Notes under the pieces: generated by a model | Seen by the model: the letters and a program-made list of their open reading frames with translations, nothing else | What the model was told of the DNA's origin: nothing | The model's database searches: none | Program-made: the position numbers and the translations under genes | Assembly: GCF_003121485.1 (NCBI RefSeq) | Contig: NZ_QAVX01000013.1 | Coordinates: 1-64,000, forward strand | From: Dyella sp. C11 | GTDB lineage: Bacteria > Pseudomonadota > Gammaproteobacteria > Xanthomonadales > Rhodanobacteraceae | DNA: 64,000 nt | Direction: 5' to 3' | In this document: positions 1 through 8,392 of the stretch, piece by piece | How positions within the stretch are numbered: position 1 is the stretch's first letter | How the letters are laid out: each line of letters starts with the position of its first letter

Positions 1-1
1 T

Positions 2-166
2 ACTGATGCGCCGCCCACCGTGATCTACACGCGTGAGATCGTCGGCAGCGTCCGATGGGTATCAGAGACCGCGCGGGAACGCCCGCCGCTCACCGATCCC
101 GAGCCGCCCCCGGCGCCCATACAGGACCCGGTCCCGCCGCCGGACCAGCAGCCACATATGCTGTGA
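2..166 (+). CDS. C-terminal end of an unidentified protein (5' truncated)
   Basis: An open frame enters from the left edge and stops with TGA at 164-166, giving 54 residues with no start inside the window. The tail is strongly proline- and acid-rich after residue 28 (runs such as DPEPPPAP and PVPPPD), typical of a disordered C-terminus. A hairpin that looks like a terminator follows at 194-231, which supports this as a real gene end. The family cannot be recognised from the tail, and no function is proposed. Confidence 0.5.
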   Translation, partial: TDAPPTVIYTREIVGSVRWVSETARERPPLTDPEPPPAPIQDPVPPPDQQPHML

Positions 167-193
167 AAACAGCTGCGGCAGCGCATCGGGAAC

Positions 194-231
194 ACGACCC
201 GGCTGGATGACCATGCATCCGGCCGGGTCGT
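194..231. terminator. Bidirectional terminator hairpin
   Basis: A 15-bp inverted repeat with one G-T wobble closes an 8-nt loop (209-216). It sits between the stop of the partial gene on the plus strand and the stop of the DUF2383 gene on the minus strand, where a shared terminator is expected. No long T tract follows on either side. Confidence 0.55.
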
Positions 232-264
232 CATCCGCTGCGTCGTTGTGCAGCGGCAGCACCA

Positions 265-723
265 TCAATGGGTTCCCGGTCGAATGGCGTGCTTGATGGC
301 GCTCATCTGGTCATGGCCTTGGCGTACCGAGGTATAGGCCTGCTGGATGGATTCGCGCGCCGACAGGGACAGCTTGTCGTCCTTCAAGGCATCATCGTAC
401 TTCGACTTGATGTGATCTTCGCCACGTTCCACTTCATCGATCACGGCCTTGTCGCCGCGGCTCAGGGTGTTGCGCAAACCCACGAACACGCGATGCGCGG
501 AGGCGAGCACGGTGCCGTCGTCTGCGGGTTCGCCACCTTCGCGGCGAACGGCCTCACGCAAGCGGGCGGCCACCTGGCGACGCTCCATGGCGCGCGCAAG
601 GAACAGGTCGCGGAACTCCACGCTTTCTGCGTCTTTTGCGGCTTCGGTGTAGCCGTCGACGCTGTCGATGGTTGTCTCGATGAGTCCATTGAGTACATGA
701 ATTTCGTGAGTGTGTTGGCTCAT
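265..723 (-). CDS. PA2169-type four-helix-bundle protein (DUF2383)
   Basis: This encodes 152 residues, starting MSQHTHEIHVLNGLIETTID. It matches the DUF2383/PA2169 family, a ferritin-like all-helical bundle often found with stress proteins; no enzymatic role is established. Helix-rich charged segments and the pattern of an N-terminal histidine, repeated E/D and a central ERRQVAARL segment fit. The ATG at 723 is preferred over one 39 bases upstream because the family starts close to this point and a GAGG-like site lies about 11 bases before it. It stands alone, with a probable promoter in the 240-bp divergent region 724-965. Confidence 0.75.
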   Translation of the reverse strand: MSQHTHEIHVLNGLIETTIDSVDGYTEAAKDAESVEFRDLFLARAMERRQVAARLREAVRREGGEPADDGTVLASAHRVFVGLRNTLSRGDKAVIDEVERGEDHIKSKYDDALKDDKLSLSARESIQQAYTSVRQGHDQMSAIKHAIRPGTH

Positions 724-965
724 GGCGGCAACCTCGCTTTTGAAATGAGGCTTCACCATCAATGCGCATGCGTGATCGGGCTGCCGCGCAAATGTAAAGA
801 GGCGGCTTTCGCGTCATGAGTCGCGCGTTGCATTTGGCTGGCGTTGTGGCTGATGAGTGCTTGCCACGCTGCATCACGTCGTGGCGACACGACCGTGACG
901 CGTTCGTTCGCACGTTGTCGTTACACAGGCGCGAGTGGTGCACGCCAGGACAGCATGGATCGCCC

Positions 966-1196
966 ATGACGAAGAATCGCGAAAACCTCGACAGCGACCT
1001 TGAGCGCTTGAACGGATATGCACAGGCATTGGCGCGCAAGTATCCCGAGCCCCCCGCGTTCTGGCAGGAATTCTCGGGGCTTGCGGAAGAGGTGCTGCGC
1101 AATGCGGCGCGCGAGGATCACGACTGGGTGTTGCAGCGCATTCGCCACATGGTGGCTGCGGTGGGCATGGGTGGCCCGCCGCCGATGATGTCCTGA
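966..1196 (+). CDS. Small hypothetical protein
   Basis: This encodes 76 residues, starting MTKNRENLDSDLERLNGYA. It is soluble and probably helical, with one acidic central stretch and a short GGPPPMMS tail. The frame stays open upstream to an ATG at 816, but the extra 50 residues are Cys/Arg/His-rich and look non-coding, so the ATG at 966 is preferred. The gene ends exactly where the convergent receiver gene ends (TGA and TCA abut at 1194-1199). No family was recognised. Confidence 0.5.
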   Translation: MTKNRENLDSDLERLNGYAQALARKYPEPPAFWQEFSGLAEEVLRNAAREDHDWVLQRIRHMVAAVGMGGPPPMMS

Positions 1197-1574
1197 TCAG
1201 GCGGCCGCAGGCGTCGCCGTAGCTTCAATGGCGGCGAGCAGCGCCCGGCGGTCATATGGCTTGTTGAGGTAATGCCCGCCGGAGGCCAGCCACGAAGGAT
1301 CGGGAAAGGCTTCGCCTGACGTCAGCAGTACGCGCAGGCCAGGATTGGCGAGGCGTGCGATGCGTACCAGTTCCGTGCCTTTCATGCCGCCGGGCATGTT
1401 GATGTCGGTAAACAGCAGGTCGGGGTGGTTCTGCTTCAGCCACTCACTGGCTTCTTCACCACTTGACGCCACGTGCACGCGGTGCCCCTCCGTTTCAAGC
1501 AGAAGGCTGGCAATGGTGCGGATGCCGTCGTCGTCCTCGACGAGAAGGATGCTCAGTGTTCGGTCGAGGCCCAT
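1197..1574 (-). CDS. Stand-alone response-regulator receiver protein
   Basis: This encodes 125 residues forming a single CheY-like REC domain and nothing else. Visible are the acidic pocket E13-D16, the phosphoacceptor D57 in LLFTDINMP, the switch residue T85 and K105 in the LNKPY motif. There is no output domain, so it must act by protein interaction or as a phosphate relay or sink. It diverges from the stressosome operon with 159 bp between. The location makes it a candidate partner of the kinases at 4359 and 5221, but this is inference. Confidence 0.85.
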   Translation of the reverse strand: MGLDRTLSILLVEDDDGIRTIASLLLETEGHRVHVASSGEEASEWLKQNHPDLLFTDINMPGGMKGTELVRIARLANPGLRVLLTSGEAFPDPSWLASGGHYLNKPYDRRALLAAIEATATPAAA

Positions 1575-1733
1575 GATGATCTTTCTATGTTGACGCCCTT
1601 GGTAACCGATCCGTTTAAGTGGTCGAGTGTCAAGGACGTGTCAAATTCCGCAGCGTCTGCACGATTTTTTCACCAGCTATTCCCAAGCAAGCCGCGTTCC
1701 CTGATGATGAATGGAATCTTCGTGGAGACGCAC

Positions 1734-2594
1734 ATGGCCATTCTTCAGCAGGCGACCATCGACGCCATCAAGCAAAACGAGTCGGCCTTGCTGGCCAGCT
1801 GGATCGAGAATCTCGGCGATGGCGGCTCTCTAAACGACAGCCGCATCAGTCGTGAGGACGTCAGTCGCCAGGCCAGGGAGTTCCTGAGTCTGCTCGTGAC
1901 GGCTTCGGCCAACGGCGATGCCGCGGACCTGACTCGCTCGGAGTGGCTGGATTCGCGCCAGTTTCTGGAAGCGCTGTCGCGCAGCCGCGCCATGCAGGGC
2001 TTTGATTCACAGCACACTGCGCATTTCATCTTTTCGTTGAAGCGGCCGTTGTTTGATTTGCTGCAGAAGGCTTACGCCGCCGATCCGCGCGCGCTTTCCA
2101 GCGAGCTGTGGATGATCTCCGAACTGCTCGACACGTTGGGCATGCACACCATTCGCTCCTTCCAGAAGTCGCGCGAAGAAGTGATCCTGCGCCAGCAGGA
2201 GGAGTTGCTGGAGCTCTCCACGCCGGTGGTCAAGCTGTGGGAAGGCGTGCTGGCCTTGCCGATGATCGGTACGCTGGATTCGCAGCGCACGCAGGTGGTG
2301 ATGGAGTCGCTGCTGCAGCGCATCGTCGAAACCGGCTCGGAAATCGCCATCATCGACATCACCGGCGTGCCCACGGTGGACACCTTGGTGGCCCAGCATC
2401 TGCTCAAGACGGTGACCGCCATTCGCCTGATGGGTGCGGATTGCATCATCAGCGGCATTCGTCCGCAAATTGCGCAGACCATCGTGCATCTGGGTCTGGA
2501 TCTGGGTGGCATTGTCACCAAGGCCAACCTGGCCGATGCGCTGGCCCTGGCGCTCAAGCGTTCCGGCCTCACCGTGACGAAGGCGGCCGGTTAA
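1734..2594 (+). CDS. rsbR: RsbR-type stressosome sensor/scaffold protein
   Basis: This encodes 286 residues. Positions 1-150 resemble the RsbRD N-terminal helical sensor domain; 160-280 are a STAS domain. In known stressosomes RsbR and RsbS build the complex that sequesters RsbT until RsbT phosphorylates both. The STAS loop DITGVPTVDT is intact, with T217 aligned to the B. subtilis RsbRA phosphothreonine T205. The start at 1734 has a GGAG site 6 bases upstream; in-frame ATGs at 1704 and 1707 lack one. It is first in the operon, 4 bp before rsbS. The sensor domain shows no haem or flavin motif that I can identify. Confidence 0.9.
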   Translation: MAILQQATIDAIKQNESALLASWIENLGDGGSLNDSRISREDVSRQAREFLSLLVTASANGDAADLTRSEWLDSRQFLEALSRSRAMQGFDSQHTAHFIFSLKRPLFDLLQKAYAADPRALSSELWMISELLDTLGMHTIRSFQKSREEVILRQQEELLELSTPVVKLWEGVLALPMIGTLDSQRTQVVMESLLQRIVETGSEIAIIDITGVPTVDTLVAQHLLKTVTAIRLMGADCIISGIRPQIAQTIVHLGLDLGGIVTKANLADALALALKRSGLTVTKAAG

Positions 2595-2598
2595 CGCC

Positions 2599-2961
2599 AT
2601 GGACCGCATTCCCATTCTGCGCATGGGTGAGTTTCTGCTGGTCACCATCCAGGTGGACATGCATGACCAGCTCGCTCTGACCTTGCAGGACGATCTTTCG
2701 ACCAAGATCAACGAGATCTCGGCCAAAGGCGTGCTCATCGACATCTCCGCGCTGGATATCGTCGATTCATTCATCGGTCGCATGATCAGCATGATCTCGG
2801 GCCTGTCGCGCATCCTCGATGCGGAGACGGTGGTGGTCGGCATGCAGCCCGCCGTGGCCATTACGCTGGTCGAGTTGGGGCTTACGCTGTCGGGCGTGAG
2901 CACGGCGCTGGATGTGGAGCGCGGCATGAAGCTGTTGCGCGAACGCGTGCGGAGCCTATGA
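2599..2961 (+). CDS. rsbS: RsbS, stressosome STAS-domain antagonist
   Basis: This encodes 120 residues, a lone STAS domain of the usual RsbS length. The phosphoacceptor loop reads DISALDIVDSF, with S57 at the position of B. subtilis RsbS Ser59. Phosphorylation here by RsbT would release RsbT from the complex. It lies 4 bp after rsbR and overlaps rsbT by the four bases ATGA, indicating translational coupling and a fixed stoichiometry. Confidence 0.93.
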   Translation: MDRIPILRMGEFLLVTIQVDMHDQLALTLQDDLSTKINEISAKGVLIDISALDIVDSFIGRMISMISGLSRILDAETVVVGMQPAVAITLVELGLTLSGVSTALDVERGMKLLRERVRSL

Positions 2962-3359
2962 CCACGCGCAGCGGAACACATGCCATCCGATCCGAGCAGG
3001 ATGTGGTGCTGAGTCGCCAGGCCGTGCGCAAGCTGGCGATCGAGTGCGGCCTGCGCCTGGTGGACCAGACCAAGCTGGTCACCGCCGTGAGCGAGCTGGC
3101 CCGCAACACCGTGATCTACGGCGGTGGTGGCGACATGGATTGGGAGCTCGTGGAAGACGGCGGCCGCAAGGGCGTGCGGCTGGTATTTCGCGACGAAGGC
3201 CCCGGCATTCCCGATATCAAGCAGGCGATGACCGATGGCTGGACGTCCGGCAATGGGCTGGGGCTTGGGCTGACGGGTGCCAAGCGCCTGGTCGATCAAT
3301 TCGACATCCAGAGCGCGCCAGGGGAAGGTACGCGCGTCACCATCACCAAATGGAACTGA
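2958..3359 (+). CDS. rsbT: RsbT, stressosome serine/threonine switch kinase
   Basis: This encodes 133 residues with a GHKL-fold (HATPase_c) kinase domain. The N box ELARNT has E46 and N50; the G1 box is RDEGPGIPD with D79, corresponding to the catalytic-site Asp of B. subtilis RsbT; a Gly-rich NGLGLGL lid follows. The role by family is to phosphorylate RsbR and RsbS, then, once free, to activate a downstream partner. In Bacillus that partner is the phosphatase RsbU. No RsbU is present here; the next genes are an RsbX-like protein and histidine kinases. It overlaps both neighbours. Confidence 0.93.
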   Translation: MTTRSGTHAIRSEQDVVLSRQAVRKLAIECGLRLVDQTKLVTAVSELARNTVIYGGGGDMDWELVEDGGRKGVRLVFRDEGPGIPDIKQAMTDGWTSGNGLGLGLTGAKRLVDQFDIQSAPGEGTRVTITKWN

Positions 3360-4366
3360 CGCTGCAAGGTGATCTGGGCTGCGCCATTGCGATGGACGAA
3401 GCAACGCAGGTCGGACAGGCGCGTCGCCGGGCTCTGCATATTGCCGCGGATCTAGGTTTCGACGAGAGCGATGGTGGGCGTGCGGCATTGGTGGCGACCG
3501 AGCTTGCCACCAATGTGATCAAGCATGGCCACGGCGGGTTTCTCTACTTGCGCAGCGTGCCCGGACGGCAGTCGAAAGGCGTGGAGGTGGTAGCGGTCGA
3601 TCGCGGGCCGGGCTTTAATCTCGCGTCCTGCCTGCCGGATGGATTTTCCACGCACGGCTCACAGGGTATTGGGCTGGGGGCCGTGGTGCGCCAGGCGCAG
3701 GTGATGGACGTCTACTCGGATGCGCGTGGCTCCGTGGTGCTGGCCCGACTTTTCCCTCGCCAGCATGCCGACAACGACATTCGTTTTGGCGTGTCCCAAA
3801 CGGCCATGCACAGCGAAACGTTTTGCGGCGATGGCTGGGCGTTCGCCATCCATGGCGACATCCTGTCCGCGATGGTGGTCGACGGGCTGGGCCACGGCGA
3901 GGCTGCGTCGCGCGCCGCCGAGGCAGGCGTTGCCGCCTTTGTCGAAAATCCCATGGCCGAGCCCTCATCGCTCATGGCTGAGCTTCACCAGTCCATGATG
4001 GGCTCGCGGGGCGGCGCCGTGGCGCTTGCCAGAGTGGACATGGCGCGCGGAACACTGCGGTTTTCCGGCATCGGCAACATTTCAGCCAACCTGGTGGGGG
4101 CTGCATCGATGCGTGGGCTCGCATCGCACCCCGGCATCGTCGGCGCGCAATTCCGGCGCGCCCAGGCCTTTGATTTCAGCGATATCATCGGGCAGTTGCT
4201 GATCATGCATTCGGACGGTTTGCAGTCGCGCTGGCGGCTGAGTGATTACCCCGGATTGCTCATGCGCCACCCGGCGGTGATTGCTGCCGTGCTGCACCGG
4301 GACTTCAACCGGGGCCGCGACGACGCCACCGTGATGGTGCTAGCCCTGGAGCGCAAGCATGTCTGA
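3350..4366 (+). CDS. RsbX-like protein: HATPase domain fused to SpoIIE-type phosphatase
   Basis: This encodes 338 residues. Positions 10-130 form an RsbT-like HATPase (N box ELATNVIKHG, G1 box VDRGPGF, lid GSQGIGLGA). Positions 145-335 form a PP2C/SpoIIE phosphatase with the metal motif MVVDGLGHGEA and a terminal RDDATVMV. B. subtilis RsbX, which dephosphorylates RsbR and RsbS to reset the stressosome, lacks the kinase half. This version could therefore both dephosphorylate and phosphorylate STAS proteins. The ATG at 3350 overlaps rsbT by 10 bases. The next gene overlaps by 8 bases. Confidence 0.85.
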   Translation: MELTLQGDLGCAIAMDEATQVGQARRRALHIAADLGFDESDGGRAALVATELATNVIKHGHGGFLYLRSVPGRQSKGVEVVAVDRGPGFNLASCLPDGFSTHGSQGIGLGAVVRQAQVMDVYSDARGSVVLARLFPRQHADNDIRFGVSQTAMHSETFCGDGWAFAIHGDILSAMVVDGLGHGEAASRAAEAGVAAFVENPMAEPSSLMAELHQSMMGSRGGAVALARVDMARGTLRFSGIGNISANLVGAASMRGLASHPGIVGAQFRRAQAFDFSDIIGQLLIMHSDGLQSRWRLSDYPGLLMRHPAVIAAVLHRDFNRGRDDATVMVLALERKHV

Positions 4367-5234
4367 TCCCATGGAGCCCATGGCCAAGATGCAGGAAGAA
4401 CTGGAGCGCTTGCGCGTCGAGGCGGAGTCGCTGCGCGCGGAACTGGATGAAACCAATCAAGGCGTCGTCGCGCTTTACGCCGAGCTGGACAAGCAGGCCG
4501 AGCAGCTGAAGGAAGCCTCGGAGCTCAAGAGTCGCTTCCTTTCCTACATGAGCCACGAGTTCCGTACGCCGTTGGGTTCCATTCTCAGTATTGCGCGCCT
4601 TCTGTCCGACGAAATGGACGGGCCGCTGACGCCCGAGCAGCACCGGCAGATCAAGTACATTTCCTCGGGCGCGCGTGAACTGAGCGACATGGTGGACGAC
4701 TTGCTGGATCTGGCGAAGATCGAGGCGGGCCGCATCACCATCTCGCCGGCGTGGTTCGACATGGTGGACCTGTTTGCGGCGCTTCGCGGCACCTTCCGGC
4801 CGATCGTGGAGGCGACCGAGGCTGATCTTGTCTTTGAAGATCCTGAAGACATGCCGCGTCTCTACACGGACGACCGCAAGCTGTCCCAGATCCTGCGCAA
4901 CTACATTTCCAATGCACTGAAGTTCACCCCGCGTGGCACGGTGCGCGTGTCGGCCCACATCCATGGCGAACATGAAGTGTGCTTCGCCGTGCGCGACACC
5001 GGCATCGGCATTCCCGAAGACCTGCAGCAAGACCTGTTCAAGGACTTCAGCCAGCTGGACTCGCCCTTGCAGAAGCGGCTGCGTGGCACCGGCCTGGGCT
5101 TGTCGCTGTGCAAGCGCTACGCGGAATTGCTAGGCGGGCACGTGGGCATGGAAAGCAAGCCGGGCGAGGGTTCGGTGTTCTTCGTCATTCTTCCGCACAC
5201 GCTTCCGGAGGCGGTTGCCCATGCCGAGTCATAG
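4359..5234 (+). CDS. Soluble sensor histidine kinase
   Basis: This encodes 291 residues with no membrane segment. Residues 8-55 form a coiled coil; HisKA follows with H66 in SYMSHEFRTP; HATPase_c has the N box LRNYISNALKF, the G1 box DTGIGIPED and the G2 box GTGLGLSL. It autophosphorylates on H66 and passes phosphate to an Asp in a receiver. With no sensor domain of its own, it probably takes its input from a protein partner. In Vibrio-type stressosome loci a kinase in this place is thought to be the target of released RsbT; I infer the same here. It overlaps both neighbours. Confidence 0.9.
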   Translation: MSDPMEPMAKMQEELERLRVEAESLRAELDETNQGVVALYAELDKQAEQLKEASELKSRFLSYMSHEFRTPLGSILSIARLLSDEMDGPLTPEQHRQIKYISSGARELSDMVDDLLDLAKIEAGRITISPAWFDMVDLFAALRGTFRPIVEATEADLVFEDPEDMPRLYTDDRKLSQILRNYISNALKFTPRGTVRVSAHIHGEHEVCFAVRDTGIGIPEDLQQDLFKDFSQLDSPLQKRLRGTGLGLSLCKRYAELLGGHVGMESKPGEGSVFFVILPHTLPEAVAHAES

Positions 5235-7158
5235 TCCGTTGCTGATCGTCGACGACAATGCCGCCACGCTTTACTCCATGCGTCGCGTGCTGGAACGTCA
5301 CGGCTATCCTGTCAAGGAGGCCGGCACGGGCGCGGAAGGCTTGGCATTGCTCGCCAGCGAGGCGTTTGCAGCGCTGATACTCGACGTGAACCTGCCCGAC
5401 ATGAGCGGCTTCGACATCGTGCGCCACTTGCGCAGCGAGGCGGGCACTCGGTTGCTGCCGGTGATTCACGTGTCGGCTGCGTCGATCGAAACGGGCGATC
5501 TCATCACGGGCCTGGACGCGGGTGCGGATGCGTACCTCATCCATCCCGTGGACCCGGATGTGTTGCTCGCCACGCTGCGAACCCTGCTGCGCGTGCGCAG
5601 CGCGGAAGATGCGCTGACAGAGAGCGAGGCGCGTTTCCGCGAAATCTTTTCCAGCACCGTGGCGCCGATTGCCGTGGTGGACCAGCGGCTCGCCATTCAT
5701 GAGGCCAATGCAGCCTTCGCTCGCCTGCTGTATGGCGCCGAGAACGAGGGCTCGTTGCTGGCGTCCTTTGAGTCGGGGCAGGAGGATGCGCTGGAGCAGC
5801 TGCGTACGCACCTGGCCGAGCGCAAGCGCTGGCGCGGCACGGTCTCCATGCGGGTTCGGGATGCGGTGCGGCGTATCGAGTGGCGTGTCGCGCCTTATCG
5901 CGCGCCCGACCTCGGCCTGGTCTTCGTGGAAGACGTTACCGAGCAATGGAGGCGCGAGCAGCGTCACGAGGCTGCACTGGCCTCGGTGAATACGCAGTTG
6001 GCCCAGGAAATCGCCGAGCGCGAGCGCACCGAATCGCAGCTGCACCAGGCGATGAAGATGGACGCGCTGGGCAAGCTTACCGGCGGCATCGCGCATGACT
6101 TCAATAACCTGCTGACGACCATCATCACCGGCATCGACCTGATGAGCCGCCACGTGTCCGAAGGGCGTATCGAAGGCGTGCAGCGCTTTGCCGACATGGC
6201 GTTGGGTTCGGCGCGTCGTGCCGTGTCGCTGACGCATCGCCTGCTTGCATTCGCGCGTCAGCAGCCGCTTGATCCCAAGCCGGTGGACATCAACCAGCTG
6301 TTGCGTTCGCTCAATGATCTGCTGCGCCGGACCATTGGGGAGCACATTGCACTGCGTTTCGAGTTGATGGACGACATCGGTATCGCCAAGGTCGACGCCA
6401 ATCAGCTGGAAAACGCCATCATCAACCTGGTGATCAATGCGCGCGACGCCATGCCCAACGGTGGCGAGATTCGTGTGCTTACCTCCACGACGCGTCTTCA
6501 TGGCGATGGCGAGCTGCCGGACGGCCGCTATGTCCAGGTTGCCGTGATCGACAACGGCTCGGGCATCGAGCCGGATGTGCTTGAGCGCGTGTTCGAACCG
6601 TTCTTCTCGACCAAACCCATGGGCAAGGGCACGGGTTTGGGCCTTTCGATGATTTACGGTTTCTCCCGGCAATCCGGTGGGCGCGTCACCATTTGCAGCC
6701 AGAAGGGCGTGGGCACGGAAGTGCGGCTGACGTTGCCGCAAGGCGAGCCCGAGCACGAAGAAGAGCTGGAGGAGTCCGCTGACTGGGCGCAGGGCCAGGG
6801 CGAGAGCGTGCTCATCGTGGAGGACAACACGTCGCTGCGCGCACTCGCGCGTGAGCTGCTTTCCGATGCTGGTTATCGCTGCATTGAAGCCGAGGACGTC
6901 GATGCGGCGCTACGCGTGCTGCGCGGCGATGTCGCCATTCATTTGCTCCTGACCGATGTGGGCCTGCCGGGCATGAATGGCCGGCAGTTGGCGGAGGCGG
7001 CGCGTGCTTGGCGCCCCTCGTTGCCGATCCTGTTCATGACGGGCTATGCAGAGAGTGCGTTGGCCGGCGATGAGTTGCTCGACGAGGGGATGGATATCCT
7101 TATCAAGCCGTTTGAGATTGATCAGCTGCTTACCAAAGTGCGCGGGATGCTCGACTGA
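5221..7158 (+). CDS. Hybrid histidine kinase, REC-PAS-HisKA-HATPase-REC
   Basis: This encodes 645 residues. Order: receiver 1 (LLIVDDN near residue 6, acceptor in [12 protein letters not shown]), PAS-like sensor (about 140-240), HisKA with H292 in GGIAHDFNN, HATPase_c (about 400-515) and receiver 2 (LIVEDN, acceptor in [12 protein letters not shown], Lys in ILIKPFE). An N-terminal receiver lets the upstream kinase feed phosphate into it. ATG 5221 has GGAGG 9 bases upstream; an in-frame TTG at 5215 is too close to that site. It overlaps the previous gene by 14 bases and ends the operon. Confidence 0.9.
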   Translation: MPSHSPLLIVDDNAATLYSMRRVLERHGYPVKEAGTGAEGLALLASEAFAALILDVNLPDMSGFDIVRHLRSEAGTRLLPVIHVSAASIETGDLITGLDAGADAYLIHPVDPDVLLATLRTLLRVRSAEDALTESEARFREIFSSTVAPIAVVDQRLAIHEANAAFARLLYGAENEGSLLASFESGQEDALEQLRTHLAERKRWRGTVSMRVRDAVRRIEWRVAPYRAPDLGLVFVEDVTEQWRREQRHEAALASVNTQLAQEIAERERTESQLHQAMKMDALGKLTGGIAHDFNNLLTTIITGIDLMSRHVSEGRIEGVQRFADMALGSARRAVSLTHRLLAFARQQPLDPKPVDINQLLRSLNDLLRRTIGEHIALRFELMDDIGIAKVDANQLENAIINLVINARDAMPNGGEIRVLTSTTRLHGDGELPDGRYVQVAVIDNGSGIEPDVLERVFEPFFSTKPMGKGTGLGLSMIYGFSRQSGGRVTICSQKGVGTEVRLTLPQGEPEHEEELEESADWAQGQGESVLIVEDNTSLRALARELLSDAGYRCIEAEDVDAALRVLRGDVAIHLLLTDVGLPGMNGRQLAEAARAWRPSLPILFMTGYAESALAGDELLDEGMDILIKPFEIDQLLTKVRGMLD

Positions 7159-7314
7159 CCGCATCCCGAATCAGTATGCGTTGCGCACGTCGCCCGCATG
7201 CGTTTTTGCCGTCGGGCTAACATCTAGCGCACGTTAAAAAGCAGGATGTACAGCTGCCTTCGGCCTTTCTTCTAATTTCACAGTGCGGGCACCTCGCGAT
7301 TCCTAAAAACGTCA

Positions 7315-7332
7315 CGTCGCAATCCGGCGACG
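7315..7332 (+). repeat. Short hairpin just upstream of the csbD-like start
   Basis: A perfect 6-bp inverted repeat (CGTCGC and GCGACG) flanks a 6-nt spacer and ends 2 bases before the GGAG site of the CsbD-like gene. In the transcript it would place a stem next to the ribosome-binding site. Whether it regulates anything is unknown; the rest of the 186-bp gap 7159-7344 shows no convincing promoter. Confidence 0.35.
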
Positions 7333-7344
7333 CTGGAGAACGTT

Positions 7345-7530
7345 ATGGATAAGAATCGCGTAGAGGGTACGAAGCACGAGATCAAGGGCGCCATCAAAGA
7401 GGGCGTCGGCAAGGTAACGAATAATCCGGTCAAGGAAGCGGCGGGCAATCTCGAAAAGAACGCCGGCAAGGTTCAGAAGGAAATCGGCAAGGAACACGAT
7501 CGTCAGCGCGATTACGACAAGCACCACTAA
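7345..7530 (+). CDS. CsbD-like stress-response protein
   Basis: This encodes 61 residues, Lys/Glu/Gly-rich, starting MDKNRVEGTKHEIKGAIKEG. This is the CsbD family signature and size (about 60-70 residues, four-helix, hydrophilic). In B. subtilis CsbD is a sigma-B-controlled general-stress protein; its biochemical role is not known. GGAG lies 6 bases before the ATG. It follows the stressosome operon by 186 bp and may be a stress-output gene, but is transcribed separately as far as can be seen, with a terminator at 7544-7576. Confidence 0.85.
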   Translation: MDKNRVEGTKHEIKGAIKEGVGKVTNNPVKEAAGNLEKNAGKVQKEIGKEHDRQRDYDKHH

Positions 7531-7543
7531 TCGCAAATCATTA

Positions 7544-7576
7544 GGGATGGCGGCGCACGGCAGGGCGCCGCTTCCC
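7544..7576. terminator. Terminator hairpin between convergent genes
   Basis: A 7-bp GC stem (7550-7556 with 7565-7571) around an 8-nt loop, lengthened by GGGA/TCCC pairing. It sits between the CsbD-like stop and the convergent GAF gene stop at 7585 and could serve both. Confidence 0.5.
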
Positions 7577-7584
7577 TCCTTGAA

Positions 7585-8289
7585 TCAGCCCGGACCCAGC
7601 TCGCGAAGCACGCTTGCGCAGCGCACGCTTTCAGCGGCTATCCGCTCCAATAGTACATGCATCGATTCGTCCTGCTTCGCGCAGGGCATGTCGAGCGCCA
7701 GGTCGGTGAGCAGCACGATATTGCTCAGAATGTTGTTGGCGCGATGCACGGTGCCTGGGGCGTCGCCGGTGTGGCCATGCTCCGTGGTGCCGCGCTCCAT
7801 GCCCAGGATCAGCCAGCACAGCAGGGGCCATAGCATGAGTCGCACTTCGGCGAGCACGGAAAGCGTTTCCGCCACGTCAACGTTGTCGTGTGTGAAGTAG
7901 ACGCCCAGCGAGCCAAACCGGACAGGTCCTTGTTGCAGGGCGACCATCGCCCCGCCTGTAATGCCGCGATTGGCCAGCCACGGGTCGGCACCCAGTAACG
8001 CAAGTTCAAGCGCGACGGGTGAGGGTGCCGAAAGCGCGTGCTCGCTGGCGCTGCCGTGCAGCGGGAAAAGCTCGCGGGAGACCGATTGCATCGAGGTTCC
8101 ATGCGTCCATGCTGCAGCGCCGTGCGTGCCAGTGTCGTTGATGCGCAACACAATGCATGCTTCGGCGCCCAGTTGCTGGCAAATCATGGCCAGCAGCCAT
8201 TGCATGGCTTCGGCGGCCGAAGGGTGGCCGTAGGCTTCGCTCATCCATCCGGGGATGGCACTGGTGAAGCTCGACGGCGGGACGCTCAT
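7585..8289 (-). CDS. GAF-like protein with a histidine-kinase-type dimerisation helix but no ATPase domain
   Basis: This encodes 234 residues. The first 150 resemble a GAF sensor fold (alpha-beta pattern, a GGAMVALQQGPVRFGSLGVYF core). Residues 175-230 resemble a DHp helical hairpin, with H182 in VHRANNILSN like the H-x-x-N-N-x-L motif of kinases. No N, G1 or G2 box follows; the protein simply stops. It could be a phosphotransfer protein, a decoy, or a degraded kinase. ATG 8289 is preferred, but the frame extends to a TTG at 8370 and the start is uncertain. The 8393-8674 gene lies just upstream on the same strand. Confidence 0.6.
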   Translation of the reverse strand: MSVPPSSFTSAIPGWMSEAYGHPSAAEAMQWLLAMICQQLGAEACIVLRINDTGTHGAAAWTHGTSMQSVSRELFPLHGSASEHALSAPSPVALELALLGADPWLANRGITGGAMVALQQGPVRFGSLGVYFTHDNVDVAETLSVLAEVRLMLWPLLCWLILGMERGTTEHGHTGDAPGTVHRANNILSNIVLLTDLALDMPCAKQDESMHVLLERIAAESVRCASVLRELGPG

Positions 8290-8392
8290 GGCTTGCCTGC
8301 AGTCACCCGGATCGGTGACGGGGGAGATGGAATCCGGCGTGCGGTAACGTTCTACGGATGACGTATCCAAACAGTGTTTCCAGTTTCATGCT

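Noticed and set aside
816-965. Longer N-terminus for the gene at 966
   Set aside because: The added 50 residues are Cys/His/Arg-rich and unlike the rest of the protein.
2007-3488. 493-residue minus-strand frame opposite rsbR-rsbS-rsbT
   Set aside because: It lies antisense to three overlapping, clearly recognised genes; the composition (His/Arg/Gln-rich) is typical of a GC-rich shadow frame and no domain is visible.
5185-6756. 523-residue minus-strand frame opposite the hybrid kinase
   Set aside because: Antisense to well-defined kinase domains, with His/Arg/Gln-rich sequence and no domain.
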